This document shows, piece after piece, positions 49,433 to 62,304 of a stretch of DNA of 64,000 nucleotides. The notes under the pieces are model-generated. The model ran no database searches, was not told the origin of the DNA, and saw nothing but the letters and a program-made list of their open reading frames with translations. Origin of the DNA: Brachypodius melanocephalos (Eukaryota; Chordata; Aves; Passeriformes; Pycnonotidae); assembly GCA_013398615.1 (NCBI GenBank), contig VZSR01003807.1:34986747-35050746 (forward strand), read 5' to 3'. The first letter of the stretch is position 1. The number at the start of each line of letters is the position of its first letter. A program made the translations under genes and the position numbers.

Positions 49433-52400
49433 AGAAGAATTAAACTTTAAAATTTCATTTTGGAAAAACAATTGAGCATATTTTAGTACAGCTAATGATA
49501 ATCCCTTCTTTAAGGTCATGCTGGGACCATTGTGTACCTGTGTCTGATAAATCTGAGTCTTTCCCTCAAGGTTTTTATTCCAAAGACACTTGCATTTCCT
49601 AGATGAATGGCATTCAGACTCAGGTAGGCTGAAAATTCTAGTGTTGAAGATGAACAGTCAATTTCCCATTCATGCAAATTATGAAACCAGCAAAACATAA
49701 GGAAAGAAATGTAACACAACCAATAGATTCTGTCTGTTTGTTAACAGAAACAATCACCTGCCATACTGTAACTTCAGTTTATCCTCCATGTGCTCCTGGC
49801 ACTGTAACTAATACTAGCTATTCTGGTTAACAATGGTGGCAGAAGGTGGGGAGAAGAGGGGAATTTTGGATTATTCACTATTATTTTACAGACAGATGAT
49901 TTCATGCACGTACCTCAGTAGTCACAGCACAGCAGCAAAATTTTCTTCTTGCATTATTCTTTAATTTTACTTAGTAGGTAATAAGCGTTTGATTTAGAAA
50001 GCACTGGTTGGAATTCTGCAGTGTGTCTTATGTAGGAGGTTCTAAGGAAATATAATGATTCTTCTGGCTTGGTGAGTTATGAATCCATAAAATTGGGGTC
50101 CAATGAAAACTGATGACTGCGAGCTACAAGGTCCTGTTTCATTAACGATCTTCTAAATGAACTGTCCCAGTAAATCAAGGGGGTTCTTTTGTTATTTTTC
50201 TCTGGTAATTTTAATATGAGAAAATAAACTGAAATGATAAAGATCCAGCAGAGTCAATATAAAAATAAGGCTTTTACAATCCAAAACATGTCCTCTGGAG
50301 TTTTCCTGACACAAGGGAGCACACAGAAAACTCTCTGCTCTCTGAGAAGTGGTGTCCCAGAATAACCAAAGTAAACATTTGAGGTTAAGAAATTACTGTT
50401 TTTCAATGTGAGTCAAAGAATCATCCCAGGGTTTCTGTATCACAAATGTTCATGGAAAGCAAGTATAGCCAGCTTTCCTTTTTATCCTGGACTGAGCTTG
50501 GGGAAAACCTAAAACAAGCAAAACAAGTATGTCCCTTCCATCTAAAGGCTATGCTTGCTTGATTGTGAAGCTTGGGAAAGAGGAGACAGAAAAAAACTCA
50601 CCTTTTTTTCTTTTTTTTTTTTTTTTTAAACTTTAAACTGATAAATGACAAAAGCTCTTAGTAAAATACTAAGTTTCCATGATACACTGTACAGCATTCA
50701 CTTTAACCTTCATTTCTAACCTTTTAAATGTAACACGATATCATTAGTAATTGATGGGCTTGAAATCACTTCTCGTTCATGAGAGAAAATTTTGGTTCTG
50801 TCTTATCTCTGTAATTCTAGAATAGAAATAGAATTAATATATTGCAGAAGTTGTAAAAGGAAGCTGTGAAAATTCTGAAAATGTAGAACTCAAGTTTCAT
50901 TTAAGCTCTAGGGTGGTGCAATAAAAATTACAATATTTCCACATGAATAAGTAACATGACAAGTCCCGTGGAAGAGTGACACAAAATCCATATGACACAT
51001 GAAAGGGAATGAAATCTGCAAAACTGACAGGCTTCCAAATCTAACTGCAAAATATGAAATTGGCACAAGGAACCATGTTCCAGTGAAATCCTTCAGGACC
51101 TGATTTCTGACCTGAGACTGCTTGACAGTTTTATCAGTTATCAGAAAAAGGGAATATGATGAAGTTTTCAGAGGGATGATGAATGGTATAAAGGATCATC
51201 TAATGATACAATGTAGTCTGGTAAAACTGGGCTTAAATGCACAGTAGAGAGTCAAATGGAGCTATGCTTCAGGAATAAAAAATGTAGAAAGTATGTAGGA
51301 GAATCAGCCTGGGCATTGGAAGTAAGTTTGACTATAGTTTGATGTTTATAGTGGATGACCCATGAGATGCAGATGTGCAGTATAACATAGAACCTATAGA
51401 TGTCTATATAAATCTATAGACCTCTGAGCAGAGAAGTATCAAGTGGTAGCAAGAAAATTCTCCCTACACAAATTCTCATAATTTCAGTTTAACATAGTCC
51501 TCTCATTGGGAATTTCTAAATATTCTTAATTTTTTTCAAGTTGAAGAATATACACCTAAAGACTTTCCTACAAAAAAATTTATTTGCACTAATTACTCTG
51601 TTATAAAGATGGAATGACCATATTTTGAAAAACTTAATCAAATTAAGTGCAATAATATAGGTTTTGGAACTTTTTTTGCTATAGGTAAACAAAGAAAGAA
51701 AACATGACGGCTTCTCAAGAAATTTCAAAAGTGCTCTCTGACACCAGAAAAATGTTTCTCTCGATGTCATTCTTCCTGAAAATATCATATCTCACCTAGA
51801 GCAGAAGTTGGACTTTTTTTGAGATTCATAATTCTGCTAATTCATTTTAACAGAAAGTGAAAAAGACAATGAAATGTAATTTACAGGCAATCAGTCAGTC
51901 AGTGAAACTTCATTTCATTCATACAGAATCACCAGATTCTGATCCAATTAAATCAAACAACTTACAGGTATTCAAAGAATTTTTTAGATCTTTATTTACC
52001 CTTCCCCTCACTCCTCCGTTTGAGAATGCAGACGTTCTTAATGTCATTATTTCAGTTAAAGGGTTTCTTTTTGTAAAGGAATAATTCTAGTATTATAAGA
52101 CAACTACCTTTTTTTTTTTGGCATATTAATTTCTATGTAGGAAAGAAAGTATCTGTATTAAATAGTTCAAAAATAGCTTACAAACTTACTGTAATTATTT
52201 TTTCTGTAATAATTGTATAATCTTCAAAAGAAATGGGATATTTTGTGGTTAATTGTATCTGTTTATAGCAGTGGGCAACAAAGTAAACTAAACAATATCT
52301 TTCAATATTAACGTGCTGTTTGTTAGAGTAGAAATTTTAATCTACCTGCTGTGCATATTTTATAATAAAAAATACCATTTAGAAATACATTTAATTAATC

Positions 52401-55400
52401 CTTGTGTTTTTCACATTGAATATAGCCTTGAGGATTCCTTAAAAATAAGAGAAATGTAAAAACCACTGTACATGTGCACAAGCAAAGGAAAAAAATATAA
52501 CTAATCTTGTTCTTTGAATCTGTCTCCTGATTTTTTAAACACATCATTTGCATTAACATTTTGCAACAAGGAAAAAAGTCACCACTTCAGCATATGGAAC
52601 CTCATGCAGGGTCTGTTTCTTCCAATCTTCCAGTCTTTATAAAATAGACCTATTTGCTGAGTGAAGGCTTGGTGGTCAATCAAGCCCTATCAGTCCCCTG
52701 TGGCTGCAGGTGTTGAACTGAGGGGCTGCTGCTCTATGTATGGATATGCACATCCCTGCTCACAAAAGAGCTGCCAATCCAGAGCAATTTGTGGCACCAG
52801 CAGGTTCAGAGAGACTGGGATCACCCCGAAGGTGACAATGCTGAAGGCACACACTGCAATGGATAGTACCCTCTGACTTGTGGTTGTGATAAGGTGTGCT
52901 GGCTGTTGATGACAATGTGCTTCTTAGAACTTCAACTCTGATATCAGTGAGTGAGAAAAGTCACCTCTGAGCAGAAATCCTGACAGTGAATTAAAGCATT
53001 GGCTTTAAAAAAGCACCATGGAGTCAGTCAACCTTTACATTTCCCAGACGTTAATGCAGAACATTGGGTATTTTCTCTTCCTTTATACTTAAAGAATAAG
53101 GTGGAGTAAGCCCAAAATTATTTATTTGAATGCAAAGGAATTGCTGATAATTTATATAATCACTGTTTCAAATAGGCAGCAATTAACTATGATCTTCTTT
53201 ATGCACTTCATTTTGCTTGTAAAAAAGAATCACCTCACAGGTGTTTCAGTATTAAGCAATTGTACTCAACTTGGATACTGCATACATGAGTTGAGCAATT
53301 CGGTTTTATTTTCTTTTAGGAGTGTTGACATTGATTTTTTGATATATGTAATTGAAACCACTTATTATTACCCACTTTTTATAAGCCTCTGCTCATAAAT
53401 TGCAGAGGCAGCATTACATAAATCCCATTAAGCAGCTACTACAATGCCCCACTGATCCAAAAGTTGAGTACATTTGCTAAACAGAAATCTCACTTTTCAG
53501 GTTTTCAGAGGTGTAAGAACAAATCCCTCTCCTGAAAAAGGCAGAGGTAACTGCAGTCTTAAGTTTTAACCTTTGAGAACCTTTCACATATTACTGAGCT
53601 ATCAGCTGAAAGTGACATTTCGACACACTCAGTAGATAGTTGTGACATATTAAATACCACCAAGTATGAAACATTTCGTTCTCCAGTGCATCCAAGTTTT
53701 ATTTATATCTAGGGTAAAGTGCAAGCAGAAACTTTGCATGTCCTGCATTGTACACTGTCCAGCATAGCAAAAACTGAAGAAATGTTGTTAACAAGAGATA
53801 ATGACAAGAGACCCTGGCATCAGTCTACTCCTACATCCCCTCCTTTTCCTGTACCAGAAAAGCAAACACTTCACCTGGTGTAGGAGAGGCTCCTGCTGGC
53901 TTACATCAACAGGAACTGTTACCATCTATCCAGATGAAGTGAGAATTAGCATTTCCCAGTACACCCCGAAAACTTACCTGGTATACATAAAATCACTAAT
54001 AACGGAGCCACTCACTTGAAGAGAGTCCATTGCAGTCAACAGATTATTCTTATTCTGCTTTTGCTAGATAAGTAAGGCATGATCTCAAAGTTAGTCTAAC
54101 TTATTTAGTTAAGTAGAGACACAACAGGGGATGATTCATCCCACTTGTCTTTAACATCTTTAGCAATGGGAGGGAGCTCAGATGAAGCCATAGACCTGCT
54201 CTCTAATAATAGTTGAGTCAGACAAATCCCAACATGATGTTATGATTAGACTGGTGTTTCACTTCTGTGTCAGCAAAGCAATAAAGTTCTCATATATCCT
54301 GGCACACCCAGAGATAAGGTGAAACTCAGCCATGATTTCAAGTTGTTATACACTGCACATTGTTACACATGTTCTTCATACAACAATAGCTCTTAAATTT
54401 CAGTTACCTACAGAAATAAATTAGGTTTTATTAGTCAATCTTTTGTTGAAGAAAATCAGCAGAAAAATGTGTATCTAAGTAGAGAGTGAGTTACTGCTAT
54501 TGCATTTCACTTATATATTTTCTTGTTTGGGTTTTTATAAAGAAATTTTTAAGGAAGATTACACTGTTGAGAAGGAAGGTACATTGGGAGGAATTGCAAC
54601 TTTACATTTTTCAGAAAATGTAAGTCCCAGCTACATATGCTATTAGTGTTAAGATCCTCCACATTCCTCAATCTTCAATCCCATACACTGCTAAACCAGA
54701 ACTGTAAATAGCAAAGCTGTCTAGTGTCTTAATGTTGTGGCATCACTGAAAGTTTACAGTGCCACAGGGACCTTTTATGTTGTCATCATACTGATACATG
54801 TCCTGTAAACGCTGCTGAGATCTTACAAGTAAGCTTCCAGTATTTCTGCCCCAGTTTTAGGAGCTTTGTGAATCAAATAAGCCACATTTACAAGCACAAG
54901 TCATAAATTCTAGGTTATCTTACTCATGTTTTATACCCTCTGGAGAACTGTACAGACACTAATGTAGAAAACCAGTCATTTGCTATTTGCTGGCATAGCT
55001 CTAGGCTGCAAAACCATCAGTACTGACACCAGGGAGATGGTATGAACATACAGCAGCCTGGTCTTGGATCTTACTAAACTGGCCATGAAACCACAACTCG
55101 CAGTTGCATTTCCTATCAAGTTGATGAGGTAATCTAAGTGTTCACCTCCATTGAAAGAGGGAAGCCCTAGCCCCTAGCACACCCAGATTCATGTTTTCAC
55201 TGTAGACTTTATGCCCCAGCTATTTCCTTCACCAGTCACAAACTGATGCAACTAATCAACCTGGGAGGAAATGAACCCCAATGAAGGTAACTACTGTGTC
55301 CTACTTTGAGCAGGTGATCTGAAGATGATATGCATATCAGGAGTTACATGAAACTGTGATCACACTGACAGAACAGCAGCAGGGGTAGGCAGAGGAAAAA

Positions 55401-56767
55401 TAAGGAAAAGGAGCAAATGCTTATTCTGGCAAGAGCAGGTGATTTGGTAAATTGAGCTACTCAAGAAACCACATTTTGAATATAGGAATTGCTATATTTA
55501 TACAAAGCAGTTGGGTTTATTCATGTGTCCATATGAAATTAATTGTAGAATATAATCTCTCTCTTTTTTTCTGGATCCAACCATGCTGCTCCCAAGATGT
55601 CACCTAGAAAACTTTCTACGTTGAAGAATGCAAACAGAGAGATATCTACTGGTATTTAGTGTTTCAAATATATACACACAATGGATGAAGAAAAGCAGAA
55701 AGTCATCTTGAACAAATCATAAATATAAAGAAGATAGTAGTGCAAATGGAGCCACAGAAGCCACTTGTGAAACATATCATTCCTAAAGGGTGTCTTCAGA
55801 ATCCAGGCCTACAGTAGTTTCTATTCTTCCTGTGTTTTTTGTTGCTTCCTTTCTTTTCTTTCTTTATCTTCCAGGTTCAGATTTACTACCTCCTTTTCCT
55901 TTGACATGATAAAAGCAAATCCAGAGCATTCAAAGTTGCAAAAGAGATTGAAAATGCATTATGTTTTAATACAGATATTTGCTGATTCTGCAACACTGAT
56001 TAACAGTGAGGCTGCTAGCACAATTCACAGTGCTTTGGGTATTCTGGAACTAGGGATTGCTAGGAGATTGATCTCACCTAGCCTTAGCTACCAAAAGGTT
56101 TAGTCTAAAGCAGTAATCTATGCTGTTTCTATAGTTAAGGGAAAGAGGTGTATATCTTCAGAGACTGAAGCATCTAATTTCTGTTGGATGGGCATTTTGA
56201 AATGGAACAAATTCCTCTTAGGACTTGCCTATCTCTTCTTAACACTGTTTACAAAGCCTGAATTATTGGGTTATATCAGATGCAGCTTTAATATCACATA
56301 ATAGCCAGGATGACTCCAGAGAAGTAGGAATCTGTTTGCAAGTACTAATCTTTTGACAGCAAAATAGGAAATGTGATACAAATTCAAGAAAAATTAAAAT
56401 TAAAATTAGAGAGATATTCAGAAGTCAACCAAAATCAGTTGAGCACAGAGAATCTCTCAGTTTTTAACTCTAAAGCCTTAATTTGTGACATTTTTTCTAG
56501 TTAAGCACTAACGAGTACAAATCCATCCTGTGGAGGCAACTACAAGCATTGTCATAGACAAATTTAAATCAATAGTGCTCCAGGCAGTCATAGCAGAAGT
56601 TGCAGGTTGAGGGTGCAAGCAATCAAATTGTAAGTACTTGAAGTGATGTTCATGTCATTGTGCGTCTGTAAGATAACCACAATCATCGTAGCACTATTAA
56701 AAAATAAAATAAAATACTGAGAGAGCTTATACTCCATGTGTCAATCCTTTCCTGCATACCTTTCCTG
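49433..56767. other. unique sequence, no gene recognised
   Basis: Mostly AT-rich. There is a T tract near 50611-50627 and another near 52110, and moderately GC-richer stretches near 52660-52870 and 53800-53960 that could be very old repeats. I could not assign them to a family. Open frames are under 91 codons. Confidence 0.5.
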
Positions 56768-56828
56768 GAATCACAAGATCATAAAACTCATGACTGGAAA
56801 GCTTTTCAAATGTCCATCTAGTCCTCAG
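56768..56828 (-). mobile_element. CR1 LINE 3'-terminal scrap
   Basis: 'ggaatcacaagatcataaaa' followed by 'ctggaaagcttttcaaatgt' and 'ccatctagtcctc' corresponds to the reverse complement of the CR1 3' end. About 60 bases remain, strongly diverged. No coding part is left. Confidence 0.75.
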
Positions 56829-57862
56829 GTTTAATATTTTATTTTCTCCTCAAATTTTCTAATTTAAAAAAATAATTTGGGAGCATTTTCTGGGAGAAAA
56901 GATAACATCAAATATTTAGATTTTGTTAAATCATTTTGTTTTTAAAATATAGGTTTTTTTTTTTTTTTCCCTGAAATGTTTCCTCCCTATGGAAAAAGAG
57001 AACAAAGTTTATCTTCTGTCTTCTAAAAAGAAAATTGAAAAAAATCCAAATTACAATAGATCAAGCAGGCATTCCTAAGAAATTATAAAATCCTAATAAG
57101 GTATCACATCAATAAAGCACAATATCACATTCCTTTCAAGTTACTGACTGTCTTATCAGATTAATGAGTTACACTAAACATGTGTGACAAACAAACTCTT
57201 AATATATCGTGAAATTAATTTGCAAAATTTAAACAGAAAATTACTTCTTCAATGAAGCTGTCAAATTTTATTATAAATTTTTGGTTCTAACAATGTGAGA
57301 TAAAATTTGGCAATCCAATAACACATACTGAAATACACCTTTTCTCTTTCAGAAACATATTATGATATGACTGGTGAAACTTGTCATCAGGATGATAATG
57401 TTATCATATTAATGACAGAGGAATATATTAAAAGTGATCCCTAATTCCCACCCATCCACCTCCACCCCCAAAGTCAGGAAGCTAAAATCAGCCTCCATCA
57501 TTCCATTAAAGTTGTTCTAGTGGTGGTGGTTTTTGGTTATTTGTTTTCCACACAGAATACTGATTTTTCGGTGATTTTTATTTTGAGGAAGTGTTTGCTT
57601 TTTGTGTGAAAAGCTGTCTCACCCCTAGATCATAATTGTATCCATATGGCTCGTGCTGTCCTCAGGTTTCCTAAAAGAGCGCGAATTCCTGTGAGGCCCT
57701 TGCGATAGAAATATTCAAAGAAATGCAAATGCAATAGTATCAGCACAATTTATTTTCTAGTAAGGTTAAAACACTTTTCCTCTCTGATGGATCATGGACT
57801 CCCTTCAGTTATTCCCAATTGCATCATCTCTGGAGTGGGAAACACAAAGGCTACATCATACC
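56829..57862. other. unique AT-rich sequence, no gene recognised
   Basis: AT-rich sequence with a T-run near 56955. Nothing recognisable as gene or repeat. Confidence 0.5.
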
Positions 57863-58138
57863 CTGAATCATACCATCATGGATTGGTTTGGTTTGGTTTG
57901 GTTTGGTTTGGTTTGGTTTGGTTTGGTTTGGTTTGGTTTGGTTTGGTTTGGTTTGGTTTGGTTTGAAAGGGATCTTTAAGACTATCTGGTTCCAATCCTC
58001 CTGCCATGGACAGGGACACATTCCACTAGACCAGGTCGTTCAAATCCCTATCCAACATGGCCATGAACACTTCCAGGGCTAGACATCCACAACTCCTTTG
58101 GGCAATCTGTTCCCAGTGCCTGTCCACCTCAGCAGCTG
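57863..58138 (-). mobile_element. CR1 LINE 3'-end fragment with internal microsatellite
   Basis: The + strand reads 'tgaatcataccatcatggat', then the GGTTT array, then 'gaaagggatctttaagacta', 'ttccaatcctcctgccatgg', 'ccactagaccaggtcgttca' and 'gccatgaacacttccagggc'. This is the normal order of the reverse complement of an avian CR1 3' UTR. The array sits exactly where the consensus has 'ggtttgggttgg'. The right-hand end fades after 'ttcccagtgcctgtccacct'. Confidence 0.93.
57883..57965 (+). repeat. (GGTTT)16 microsatellite
   Basis: Sixteen perfect GGTTT units (57885-57964) with partial units at both ends and no interruption. It lies inside the CR1 3' end. The repeated Trp-Phe-Gly-Leu-Val peptide in the frames here is only its translation. 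Confidence 0.97.
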
Positions 58139-58158
58139 CAGAATACTGCAGTATTCTG
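58139..58158. repeat. 20-bp perfect palindrome
   Basis: CAGAATACTG joined without spacer to CAGTATTCTG, an exact self-complementary 20-mer. It lies at the point where the CR1 match breaks down. Confidence 0.95.
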
Positions 58159-59169
58159 AAGAAAGGAGTAGTGTCTACCCATTAAATCTGTCACCTGTTC
58201 AATATATTGCTCTACTCACGAAACACCATACTAAATTCAAGGTCTCTATCATCACCTTCAAGGCCACCCACACCTATCTCTAAACTTGTCTAAGGCAGCA
58301 ATCAAAATGTTAGGGGGTGTGTGGATAGTATCTTCAGCTTCATGAAATAATACATTTTGTTTATTTGCTTTTTAAGGAAGCATTATGATGATATAAGTAG
58401 GAGAAAAATATCTTTCCGCAGTTTGTAAAAATATGTTGGTTTAATTTTCAAGTCAAATTAAGACAAATAGACCACAGCTCACTGCATATAAAAACTTCTA
58501 GTCACCAAAGAAGATTTTCAAGATTATTTTTGTTTTGATATATAATAAAAACAAAGTAATTTGATTTATTTTCTATAAGTCCTGTATTTCACTTGCTCAG
58601 ACTGACAGGAAGCATAAAATTTAGAATAGAAAACTGTAAAGATTATTCCCATTTCAATTTAAAGTGATCTTTATTCCATACAAACTGAATTAATAATGGA
58701 ACAAGACTTTAACGTATATTTGCCTCAGGTGTGGAAAAGGAAGGAGGTGGTTGATAGTTGTTAACACTTTTTGAAAACTGTATGAGTGATGAGAACAGTA
58801 ATAGGATGTCTGACTGGCTGGAATGTGAAAAGTAAGCATATTGCTATGCAATTATCTGTACAGAATACAGAGACAGAAAACAATATGGGTGAAAATGTCA
58901 CGTTACGACAGAATTTGTGTTCTCATAGATTGCTCAGTGTCTTTTTCCTTCCAGAGAGCATTTCATGCACAATAGAAACAAACTTCTAGAGGACAGGCTA
59001 CTCATCTATTTGCAATTTGTAAGTACATTTTAATGGAGAGCTGTGTTTCTCTAGTTTTCAGTGTCATATGGAATGTTTTAAAATACCAATAGACAGACTC
59101 ACATCAGGTTGAAATTATTAAGCATAAACAGCAGCTATCAACAGTTTGCTGTAAAGAAAAAAGGAAGAT
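58159..59169. other. unique AT-rich sequence, no gene recognised
   Basis: AT-rich unique sequence. The first hundred bases may be very diverged CR1 but this cannot be supported. No gene was recognised. Confidence 0.5.
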
Positions 59170-59495
59170 GCTTGATGTGGGTGGCCCTGCAGAGATCTGT
59201 CTTATGTCCTATGTTTTTAATGGTTTCATTAACAACCTAGGTGTCTTATCAGCCTTGATGCTCAACAGTAAACTGTTGAATGCTGCAAATCCTTCAGAGA
59301 ACAACTTCTGAATTTAAATTGAACCTGATAAATTAATGAAATGGTCAGAAGCCTTTGGGATGTAATTCAACACAGTAAAGTAGAAAAACCACACCAATAA
59401 AGAAAAATAAATCAAAATATATAGTGACAATAACAATGAGGCTGGGAAAGATGCAAATCTGAGATATGGAGAACTGGAAATGTGTCCAAATAGTC
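59170..59495 (+). mobile_element. old CR1 LINE reverse-transcriptase fragment
   Basis: Diverged but recognisable CR1 ORF2 sequence. 'ccctgcagagatctgtctta', 'ttaatggtttcattaacaac' and 'ctaggtg' correspond to the stretch just before the catalytic YADD region. Further on, 'gaaatggtcagaagcctttg' and 'ggatgtaattcaacacagta' correspond to the stretch after it. The frame is broken by stops and the catalytic motif itself cannot be read, so no enzyme is encoded. It is older than the other CR1 copies here and in the opposite orientation to the one at 59842. Confidence 0.65.
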
Positions 59496-59841
59496 AACTA
59501 CTGCTGTACAAATGGTATTTTCTAACATGCTAGGAAGTGAGCTGCAAACAGAAAATAAAGTGGTGTAGAATTATTCCTCCACAAATAAAGTAGCTTCAGA
59601 ACTACTTCCAGGTTCACATGTTGTTAGAAAACTAGAAAAAACTAGAATCAGGCAGAAGCAAATAAAATGTCAAGAGATCATGTGGAACAAGTGAAGAAAG
59701 AATGGAGAACTTGGAGGACTGCTTTAATTTTATTTTAAAAATAGGAGTTTTTATCCCAGGAGAGAAGTGAGAAATAGGTCCCAGTGCTTTTATCACAGTC
59801 TTCCAGGTGAAAGTATTTCTTGTAAGAGAGGTAGTGATTTT
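59496..59841. other. unique sequence, no gene recognised
   Basis: Possibly further decayed CR1 at its left edge. Otherwise unremarkable. Confidence 0.4.
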
Positions 59842-61000
59842 CAATCATAGAATCATAGAGTCTTGGAATACCAGGTTGGAAAGGGATTGCCTTGTCCAAC
59901 ATTTCATGGCAAAAGCACAGTCTAGACAAGATGGTTCAACACCCTGTCCCATTGAATCTTAATTGTGTCCACTGTTGAGGAATCTAATGGAATTTCCCAG
60001 AGTAGCCTCTGGGAAGATAATTCCAATGGCTGATTTTTCCCATTGTAAATGGGAATTGGGACATTGTAAATGTCTAAACAGGATCTCTGCAGGGGTAATT
60101 TGTGTGTATTACCCCTCATCTTTTTTCCTCGGAAAGAAGGAGCCTCCATCTTTATAGTCACCCTTTGAATGATAGAAGACAGTGAGAAAGTCTTCTCCAA
60201 GCCTTCTTTTCTGGATGCTGAACAAGCCCATTTTCCTCAGACTTTCCTCAACAGGCTTCCCAGTCCTTTGATCATCTTTGTTGCCCTTCTTTGGATCCTC
60301 ACCAACCTGTCCAGAGCATTTTCTCCACAAAGGGAATAAAACTGAATATAGTATCGCAGATGTGGCCTGACAAGCACCAAACAGAGTGGGATAATGATTT
60401 TTTTTTTTTTTTTATCTCTGCTGGTTGATGCAAGCTAGAATCCTACTTGCTTCTTTGCTGCAGCAGCACACTCATCACTCATGGTGAGCTTATTGTCCAC
60501 CAGGACCTGCAGGTGCCTTTCCACAAATCTCCTATGCAAATGAATAGATCCCAGTGCTGCACTCTGGATTATATTGTGATGTGTAACACTTGTACTTGTT
60601 GGTCCTCCAGTCTATCCAGGCCATCCTGCAGAGTTCTGAATTGTTTGTTTCCCCACTTGGTCTGTAATCATTGGTGAATTTTGTCAGCATACGCTTGAGC
60701 CCCACTCCCACATGAAGATACCACACAGTGTTGTGCTGGATACGGATCCCAGGGAGACCCCATCTGTGACAAGTTGTGAGTTTCAAAGGAGCTGAAATCA
60801 GCACCACCCTCCAGGGCCAGCCAGGCAGCCAGGTCCCTACCCACTGCAGAGACACCTTGTCTAGCCTGTCACACAGCATTTCTTTGGGAGGAGGCTGTGA
60901 GAAACCCCACTAAAAGTCTTGGAAACATCCAAGTAGAAAATGTCCACCACTCAACCTATGCCCACTTTCTGCGTCCTCAGTGTTCTGATCACCAGGGTAA
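59842..61000 (-). mobile_element. CR1 LINE, about 1.15 kb, - strand
   Basis: The longest transposon in the window. The 3' end is at 59842 ('caatcatagaatcatagagt'), followed in + strand order by 'ttccaatggctgatttttcc', 'ctggatgctgaacaagccca', 'tcatctttgttgcccttctt', 'agatgtggcctgacaagcac', 'gtccaccaggacctgcaggt', 'gtctatccaggccatcctgc' and 'gttctgatcaccagggtaa'. It covers the 3' UTR and the C-terminal part of ORF2. ORF2 is broken into several - strand frames (60109-60330, 60532-60879 and others). A T16 run at 60398-60413 interrupts it. The 5' part is truncated near 61000. Confidence 0.93.
60398..60413. repeat. T16 run inside CR1
   Basis: Sixteen T on the + strand at a place where CR1 normally has no homopolymer. 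It is probably an expansion by slippage and breaks ORF2. Confidence 0.8.
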
Positions 61001-62117
61001 GTTTTATTTTCAGGAACCATTGTTTATTTGAAGCATTAGGAAAACTTTGATCTTAGCAGTGTTTAAAGCGAAGAAGAGAGTAAAGGATTGATGTAGATGA
61101 TCTCTCTTTATTCTTGTGTTTCTAGGGGTATTTCAGGTTTGTATATTTTGTAGTATGTCTATTTCTCATTATAACAAAATCTAGTATAGTAAAATATACT
61201 ATTTCTATAAAAGGTTAGAAGAATTAACAATGTACATAGTTAACCATGCACAGTCTCAAGATTCCTAATCAAGTTGCTAAAATAGATAGAATTTCAAAAC
61301 TTTTTAAATATTTTTTTATAAAATCCCCCAGAGAATGGAGCTTTCTCACACTTTTAATGACGTTTTACTCCCAGCATTTAAGGACAAAAGAGAAAATTAA
61401 TATGTTTAAAAATGATAGGTATATTGGGATAATATACTTTTATACATATTGTTTCAGGTTTTAGAACTTTCTAATAGTTGCTTTCATCTTGAGAATTCAT
61501 GAAAAAGCAGTGAAAATATCTTAAAATAAGGATCGTTAAAAAAAGTTCTTCTCTGTAAGAAATTTATGCCTAAAGCAAAAATTGTAAAAATCACAAGGCA
61601 GAAAATTTCAGATCCTAAAAATTTTTCTTCCATTACAGATTAAGCAATTTAAGCACTAAACAATCTCAAATTGGCATGAATACTAAAAATAAAGTAAAGC
61701 TCATTAAAAATTAGTAAACAAAACTAAAACAAAAACCCCAAACAAGTAAAGATTAGACAAAGTGAGACATTTGTTTCTGCCCAAGATTATGATCTTAAAT
61801 TATAAAACAATATCCAAACGAAAATGGTGCAAATGGGAGACAGGAATATTGAAAAGAAGCTGATGCATGGACTGTTCCTATTTTGGAAGTGTGATTTAAC
61901 ATCAGGGACACAGCTTAAAGAAAACACTTCCTGTGCCCAAGCCTCTTTCCAGGCATCTTGAGGTGGCCATGATCATTACTCTAGAATTGGAAGAGATACA
62001 TGACATCTCAAATCTATGTTTCCTAATTCACCTACTCTAAAGGGGTAAGACATCTGTATCTGTGCATTTCTGGTGTAGATTTCTGCATATTTCATCTCCG
62101 GGATCCCTCTCCCTTAA
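61001..62117. other. unique AT-rich sequence, no gene recognised
   Basis: AT-rich unique sequence with an A/C-rich patch near 61713-61745. Nothing recognisable. Confidence 0.5.
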
Positions 62118-62147
62118 GGTGCAGTGTCTGAGGGTGCAGTGTCTGAT
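62118..62147 (+). repeat. tandem 15-mer duplication
   Basis: GGTGCAGTGTCTGAG followed by the same 15-mer with its last base changed to T. This is a recent-looking slippage duplication. Confidence 0.9.
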
Positions 62148-62273
62148 CTTGCTGGCACATGTGTTCTAATCAAGGATAGTTCTGAAGCTCAAGCTCGAGT
62201 TGCTCAGGTCTGTTTCTCTGTCTTTCTGGGAAACCCACTACAGGGTTTTACAGCTCTCACTGTGATTTATTTA

Positions 62274-62304
62274 TGTATGTATATATATACATACACACAC
62301 ACAC
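62274..62304. repeat. 22-bp AT palindrome running into a CA repeat
   Basis: A perfect 22-bp palindrome (62274-62295, TGTATGTATA core and its complement) continues into a short CA run (62294-62304). It is a compound TG/TA/CA microsatellite. Confidence 0.85.

Noticed and set aside
57794..58082. Frames encoding repeated Trp-Phe-Gly-Leu-Val
   Set aside because: Translation of the (GGTTT)16 microsatellite inside a CR1 copy, not a repeat protein.
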